From assembly GCA_002900995.3 (NCBI GenBank), contig CM035315.1, forward strand, positions 481,967-545,966: a DNA stretch of 64,000 bases, read 5' to 3'. Under the pieces are notes generated by a model. The model saw nothing but the letters and a program-made list of their open reading frames with translations. It did not search any database and was not told the origin of the DNA. The position numbers and the translations under genes are program-made. Below, piece by piece: positions 58,501-64,000 of the stretch (position 1 is its first letter; every line of letters begins with the position of its first letter). Origin of the DNA: Ganoderma boninense. Taxonomy: Eukaryota; Basidiomycota; Agaricomycetes; Polyporales; Polyporaceae.

Positions 58501-61500
58501 GTCCATAATCCCTACCGGATTCTCCCGCACACCGGGAGGATCAATTTCCAGTTGCAGTGCTGATGCTCCAGAAACGACGTTTGGCGCGATGAATCCCCAG
58601 AGAAACTGGAGAGGAAATTGTCCAGCAAATGAGAAACCGGTAAAGGGAGGTTCATGGCTTGCCAATTGAGGCCGTTATCTCTTCTGCCACCCGTTGACAG
58701 ACCATGCGGAAATTTTGGATGGTTTCGGAACGGCAGGGTCATCACAGGGAACCCCGTCCGCGACGCCCACCCACCTGCCTAACAAGGCGCTGTCTGTCCT
58801 CCGTTCTAGTCGGTTCACATGCTTCTACGAACGTATCACTAGACAAAGAACTGACAATGGTGAGTGACTTACGGCATGGCAAAGGTGCGCCAAGTTCATG
58901 TGGATTGAAACGCCACGGTCAGGGTGCAGACAATCCACGGCCGCACAATCACTGGTACGTCAGGCTCGGGCCATCGGCAGGCGCTGCGAGTTCTCCTGCA
59001 CAAAGGAGCCGAAACGTCCTAGAAGCGGGAACATTAATGGGACGGTGGAGTCCACACAATGGTGGCTCACCGCCCTCGGTCAACGAAGAGAAGGTTCGAT
59101 ATATGACATTCTCGTCTGCATTTAGCTTAAGGCAGGTTAGGAAGCGGCGCCCGTGAGACCGACGGAACCATCGCGCCTCAACAACGCCCGCCCGCCGAAC
59201 CCTCTAGAACGCTGGCGCATCCGTGCAAACTGCGCGGGCCTCTGCGACATGCGCCAGGAAGCAGATCGTCTGGCAAATGTATTGGTAGGCGCTGTGCCCC
59301 CCAATGAAGGATGGAGGGACGCCACGTGCCCTGAACAAGCGCAGCGCCATTTTCGAATCGGAGGAAGAAATCGAGGCGAAGACCACGGGACGCACCCTCT
59401 GAGAGTTGCCGGACAACGTTCCGCGGCAGGCGCGACTTGCTCCCGCCCGCCCTTCGGCCGGCTTGACGTGTGGGAAAGACCGTCTGGGCGACTTGCACCG
59501 GTGAAACCGCCGAGTTTCGTATCCAAGAACCAGAGAACCATCCGGTCCACGTCGTCGACATCCGCGGTATGAACTTGACACACATCTTGATATTTGTTCA
59601 ACTGTTGAAGCCCACATTTCCTGTGAGCCGGATCCTCGGGTACACCTGTGCCAAAATACGGCGGCATCGATATCCGGACGAGACCTGTTGAAGTCGGTGA
59701 GAATAGGCGATGAGACATGATAGGGTTTGGGAACACTCAAACGATACCATACCTTTCGCACTCTCGTCAGCATATGAGCGCTCACAAGAACCTTGACTTC
59801 GTCGAACTTCCGCCGCTCTCACTGGAAACGTGAGCGCTGGGATTTTGGGATGCTTTTTTTCGCGGGGAAGATCCCTCAGCGCCTCCGCCTGCGTTGGCGC
59901 CTGGCCACAGACCACAAAGCATACTAATCATTCTGACGGCCGTTAAGTAGGATGATCATGTCATTCACCTATAAGATAAACGCCGACCTACGCCAACGAA
60001 CGTGATTGAGAATCGCGGTTTTGCGAGAGACTTGCTAACACTTGGCCTGCGGAAAGTTTGGTAACGATGCGCTTGGATGCGATGAAGCTCGGGATGATGA
60101 TCAAGGGTGCAGACATGCATATTACAACGAAACATAATGGGAGGCATCGCAATCGAGCGAGATCTGTCCGTTCCGGATGAGCACGGCGTCCAGGGTTTGT
60201 GGCGTGGCCATTCTGTCGCGCGGCTCTCACAGGCCTTGCGGCTATACAGATAATTCAGTAAGTTATCCGTATACAGGGTGTCCTTGGGGAACGCTCACAT
60301 AACAACTCCCACGAACAATTGAATGGAATGTCTGAATCCTGTGGCCAGGCGAGCGCCAACGTGCTGGGACCATTGCCCGCTCAGATAAGGTTTGCGGGGT
60401 GACATGTGTAGAGAAGATGGAGCGCGGGGACAACGTCATCGGCAGGCCATAGCGAGAGGTGCGGAGCCTTGAGCATGGTTTCGAGCTGACAAGGGGTCAG
60501 AAAGCTGGCAGAACAGTTTTCCAACGAAAGTTAGGAAGCACGACAGGATAACCGGCATTCGTGGAGGCGCCGAGGTAGCGCTAACGTACTTCATCTCTCG
60601 GGCATCGCGGAGGGATACTTCCAGTCGACCACGTCAGTATGCGTGCATCGATGTCAGTGTGTCCTGCCTCGCTGCACGGGGAAGATCGGGGAACAGCGAC
60701 AGAACTTGAATATCTGCGGAAGCCGAGTCCCCCACCTGAGATACTACTGGCGTCCAACTCCAGACAAAGGGTAAGCCGTCCGTCTGACGACCATGATCGT
60801 GACAATGGACCGCTCGGATTTCTCGGATCCGTGACTGTATGATGGCCTATCTCCCATCGGGGAGGGGGGGAGGCTGGCACGGTTCGGCCGTAACGCCCGC
60901 GAAGCAATCTGCTCGTGCGCGAACGGTAGGTCGCCACGTTGCACAGAACGCGACGCCGCCATATCATCCGACCGCGTCAACTATTCCGAGCGAGCGACGG
61001 ATCGTGAAAGCTGGAACACAAGGCGGGAGCTACGGACCTGGTATTCCCAATACATCGGGTATCAAGGGCGTGGTCAACTTCGAGGCTTGGCAGAGCCCGA
61101 AGGCCAAGGACCGGTGAGCGGCCCTCTGTTCATACGACTCCTCGGCTGGCGGGCTTAGCGACTGAGGTTAGCACGGTGTTGTTGTCTGGTCGAACCCTGA
61201 GTTATCCCGGTCGCCAGTCTCGCCTGGGCTACAGACCGCAGATGGAGGGACGAGCGACACTGCCAGCTGCGTGAGGGCGTCGATCGCATACTCGTACCCT
61301 CCGTTTTGTGGAAACTTGGCCGTCGGGGTCGCGCAAGTCACGTCGACTCTCCGAGACACCGGACAGTGGTGGCGATCGACATCCTCGATGCGCACTTCAG
61401 CAGTTAGGCGTTTTCTGTGTGATATGAACGGCTGTAATGCGGGCTAGTGAATATATATTCCATACAGAGCGTCGGAGAGATACTGACCGAGTTTCTGCTC

Positions 61501-64000
61501 GGGGTGGGTTGGAGCTATGTACACGTTATTCGAAGCTCGCAAGTCCTTCTTCACGCTGTCTTCCTTCGGCCTGTAGCGACGCCCGTGATGTCGCAGATGT
61601 GAGCGAGGTCTCGGAGCGGAGGCCTTGCGACTCACTGTCGATGTACAACACGTCATATTCCACTCCCGCCGCAGCTTCAGGGGTTCGATGTCACCATCAG
61701 GGAGGGGAGAAGGTAGGGCCTTGAAAGGAAGACATGGATCGAAAGCTTGAAACGTGTGTGCCCCCTAGCAAATTAAGCTCTGCAGCTCGAATGTGCGGCA
61801 CGCATGCATGAGCACCGTCGACGGCGTGTACCGCGCGCGTGTCTTGAACAGCCAATCCCTTGAGAAGCTGGCCGGGGGCTCGGTGAAACCTGGCAGGAAT
61901 GTCGAGATGTGTTTCTATCCCTGCGAATTTGCCTCCAAGTTAGAGAATGCCGCCTAGCGCGGGCAGCTGAAGTTTGTGCGCAGACTAAAAGCAGATATCT
62001 CTCACAGAAAGCCACCGTTGTCCGAGTTCCAAGAGATTCTCAGCGCATATATGGGTAGTACAGATCTGAGGGGCACGCATACGATTGCACGTTTCGCCGT
62101 CGTCAGCCTACGAGTGGCATGGAGTATACAGGAAAAGGCCAACATACCATCAGTGTTCCCCGAAGTATTCCTTGCGACATATTGAATCTTGCCCCTTCGC
62201 ATGTGGTATGATGGCGAACGTCCCACACAACTCCGGAAACTTCCGACAAAAAAAAGGAACGGGGACAATTTTGATTTACTCACTGTTGTTGCTGTCTAAT
62301 GGCGAGCCGACTTTCCGACATGAAGAACCCTTTCAGATGGTGAACGAGCTGATATGTCCGGGGACATCTTTGAGAGTGGGTCGAGAAGAGATGGATAAGG
62401 CCAGCTCCAAGTTATTGTTCGGCTGCGGACCGCGGTTCGACGTCAATAAGCGCCTATCGTCAGGTTTGGGCGCTCATGCATACATCCGGCGCTTATGTAG
62501 CGGGACTGGGATGCGAATCGTCACAGACTCTAGCCCAATTCTCTCCTTCATGCCCTGTCGTCTTCCTTCCTGGTCGCCTTTGTATGTTACACACGACTAC
62601 GATGGCTCGCAAACGAACGGACGATCGTCAGTAATGGCGTTGTTAGCCTGCCTCATTCCAAACGAGGACTGCAGCACGAACGACGTGGACTTGAAGACAG
62701 TCCTGGACAGAGGCCCTGGCGTACAGGTTAATTTGTGAGTTCTCCTTCTTTCTTGCGGAATGCTTCTCGCACTCATCATGGCAACCCAATCGCTGCGGTA
62801 TCTTCCACCCCCCGATGAACTTCGTTCGCAAGACAACCTCCCTGCTACGTCGATGCATGCTGCGCACTGCCGCAGCTCAGATTTTTAATCCTCCAAGTCC
62901 TTTCATCTGCAAAGTCGCCAGAAGCACATTGAGCACTGATGCTCAAGAAGCTTGAGATCCCAAGAGTAATATGGCACACCAGGTGCGTGCCCATCTCAAA
63001 TTGCCTGCCTTCTTCTGCGGGGCGCAGTCCCTCGAAGCCATGCAAACGGAGTTGGCTTGGAGTGGGCGCCAAGTTGCTTGGGCACATATGCATTATCACG
63101 ACTCCGCCAATGTTCCGCGTCTGATGGTGGTCCAAGAGAATCGTCGGAGTGTTGGACGGGATAGTTCGGAAAACCTACTCCATGAAATCGCGTTTCCATG
63201 TACTTAACTACTATCGCCCACCTTATTGCCTTGCGTTATAGGGAGCTTCTTTGGACTGAGTCCGACTGACTGCGGCGCGGATACTTGACTGTGTGCGCCT
63301 TCTCTTCCCTGCCTGCGCAAGTTGTCGGGTGCAGAGGAACTGACGCTGCGTCGCTGTAGGTCTCTCCCGTTCAGCCGTTAGAAGATGGAGCATCCCACAG
63401 CGGCGACATTTTACTCCTCGCCGCCGATTTCGTATCCGAAGATAAGAATCACCCAAGCATCCGGAGGGGTGCAAGGGAGTCACCTTTGCTGTCGGCGATT
63501 CTCCAGCGGAGTGACGCGTCGGCGCCGAGGCTGTGATTTCAAATGGTCATTGCGGTGCGTCGTAACTTGCCTTTTACAGCCGCCAGTTTCCTTAGATGGT
63601 GATGCTGTTGAGCTTACTGAATGATGGCTTGCGTCGGAGGGGTCATGCACGTCCTTGAGTCTGTGGCTGAGAACCGTGGCGGTCTTCGAAAGGCGGCTTC
63701 CAAGGCACGGTTGTCCCGCCTCGTCCTGACTCACGCTGAGTCTATAGTTACTCCTCTGGCGGCGACGTGGAGTCTCTACCACAAGCAGTGATACCGACCT
63801 CAAGATACGATTCCTTGTGGAAGTCGCAGGCTCTCGGCTGCGCTCTTGACCGGCGCTCTAGCCCTCTGAGGCATGTCTACTTAATGGGGCTGTTTGCCTT
63901 CTCCATCCCCCATTCCGCTCCCCACATTGCGAACGAGCCCATCATCCACATAACATAGCTCGAATCAGGCAACACCCCCTCAGGCCTCAGCTCTACCACC
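55535..64000. other. gene-poor stretch, nothing recognised
   Basis: About 8.5 kb with only short or mutually overlapping frames. I searched for reverse transcriptase (YVDD/FADD-type), integrase, transposase, P450, kinase and WD40 motifs by eye and found none. A 10-G run lies near 57196-57207. A minus-strand segment LCFVVICMSAPLIIIPSFIA near 60150-60090 is hydrophobic but isolated. Old degraded repeats or genes of unknown families are both possible. Confidence 0.4.

Noticed and set aside
1..64000. CRISPR arrays, bacterial operons or phage modules
   Set aside because: Spliced eukaryotic genes throughout; no array of equal repeats and spacers.

Overview
The window reads as nuclear DNA of a mushroom-forming fungus (Agaricomycetes, possibly Polyporales). 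Genes are cut by many introns, mostly of about 47-80 bp with GT-AG ends, and bases are GC-rich. Several families here are, to my knowledge, typical of or amplified in Agaricomycetes: DUF6533 membrane proteins, DUF6699 proteins, WD40 proteins with a membrane tail, and CHC-motif/coiled-coil proteins. Two 100-N assembly gaps (19346-19445, 33694-33793) mark a draft scaffold. All exon models come from reading frames, splice signals and remembered family sequences. No alignment or RNA data was used.

Layout. 0.6-1.7 kb: a GC-rich nested repeat. 2-5.2 kb: three uncharacterised spliced genes. 5.3-5.9 kb: a decayed ketopantoate hydroxymethyltransferase (panB) copy. 6.8-9.7 kb: a divergent pair, a WD40/membrane protein (minus) and a SUN-domain protein (plus, one extra base). 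10.0-15.9 kb: a 12-exon repeat protein whose 11 introns are all phase 0, then a six-exon gene of unknown function. 16.3-16.6 kb: a minisatellite. 19.0-19.3 kb: the N-terminal half of a perilipin-like lipid-droplet protein, cut by the first gap. 20.4-21.6 kb: a C2H2 zinc-finger protein. 22.9-27.1 kb: three tandem paralogues with a C-x10-C-x10/11-C-x2-H motif, a charged helical middle and a separate exon for a terminal membrane segment, followed by two relics at 28.7-29.1 and 32.9-33.5 kb. 29.2-30.8 kb: a DUF6533 gene between the relics. 35.8-38.5 kb: a methionine-permease-like transporter with very small exons. 39.1-40.8 kb: an F-box protein. 42.3-43.1 kb: a DUF6699 protein. 43.6-45.2 kb: BUB3. 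45.7-48.2 kb: a metacaspase (minus). 50.6-51.3 kb: a second DUF6699 gene. 54.4-55.5 kb: a frameshifted second copy of the C2H2 family. 55.5-64 kb: nothing recognised.

Housekeeping functions (spindle checkpoint, metacaspase, amino-acid uptake, nuclear-envelope SUN protein, lipid-droplet coat) are interleaved with lineage-specific paralogues. The genes do not form one pathway or an obvious biosynthetic cluster. The most unusual elements are the tandem CHC/membrane-tail family and a possible single-nucleotide exon in the permease gene. Several genes need a one-base correction, so part of the apparent gene decay may be assembly error.
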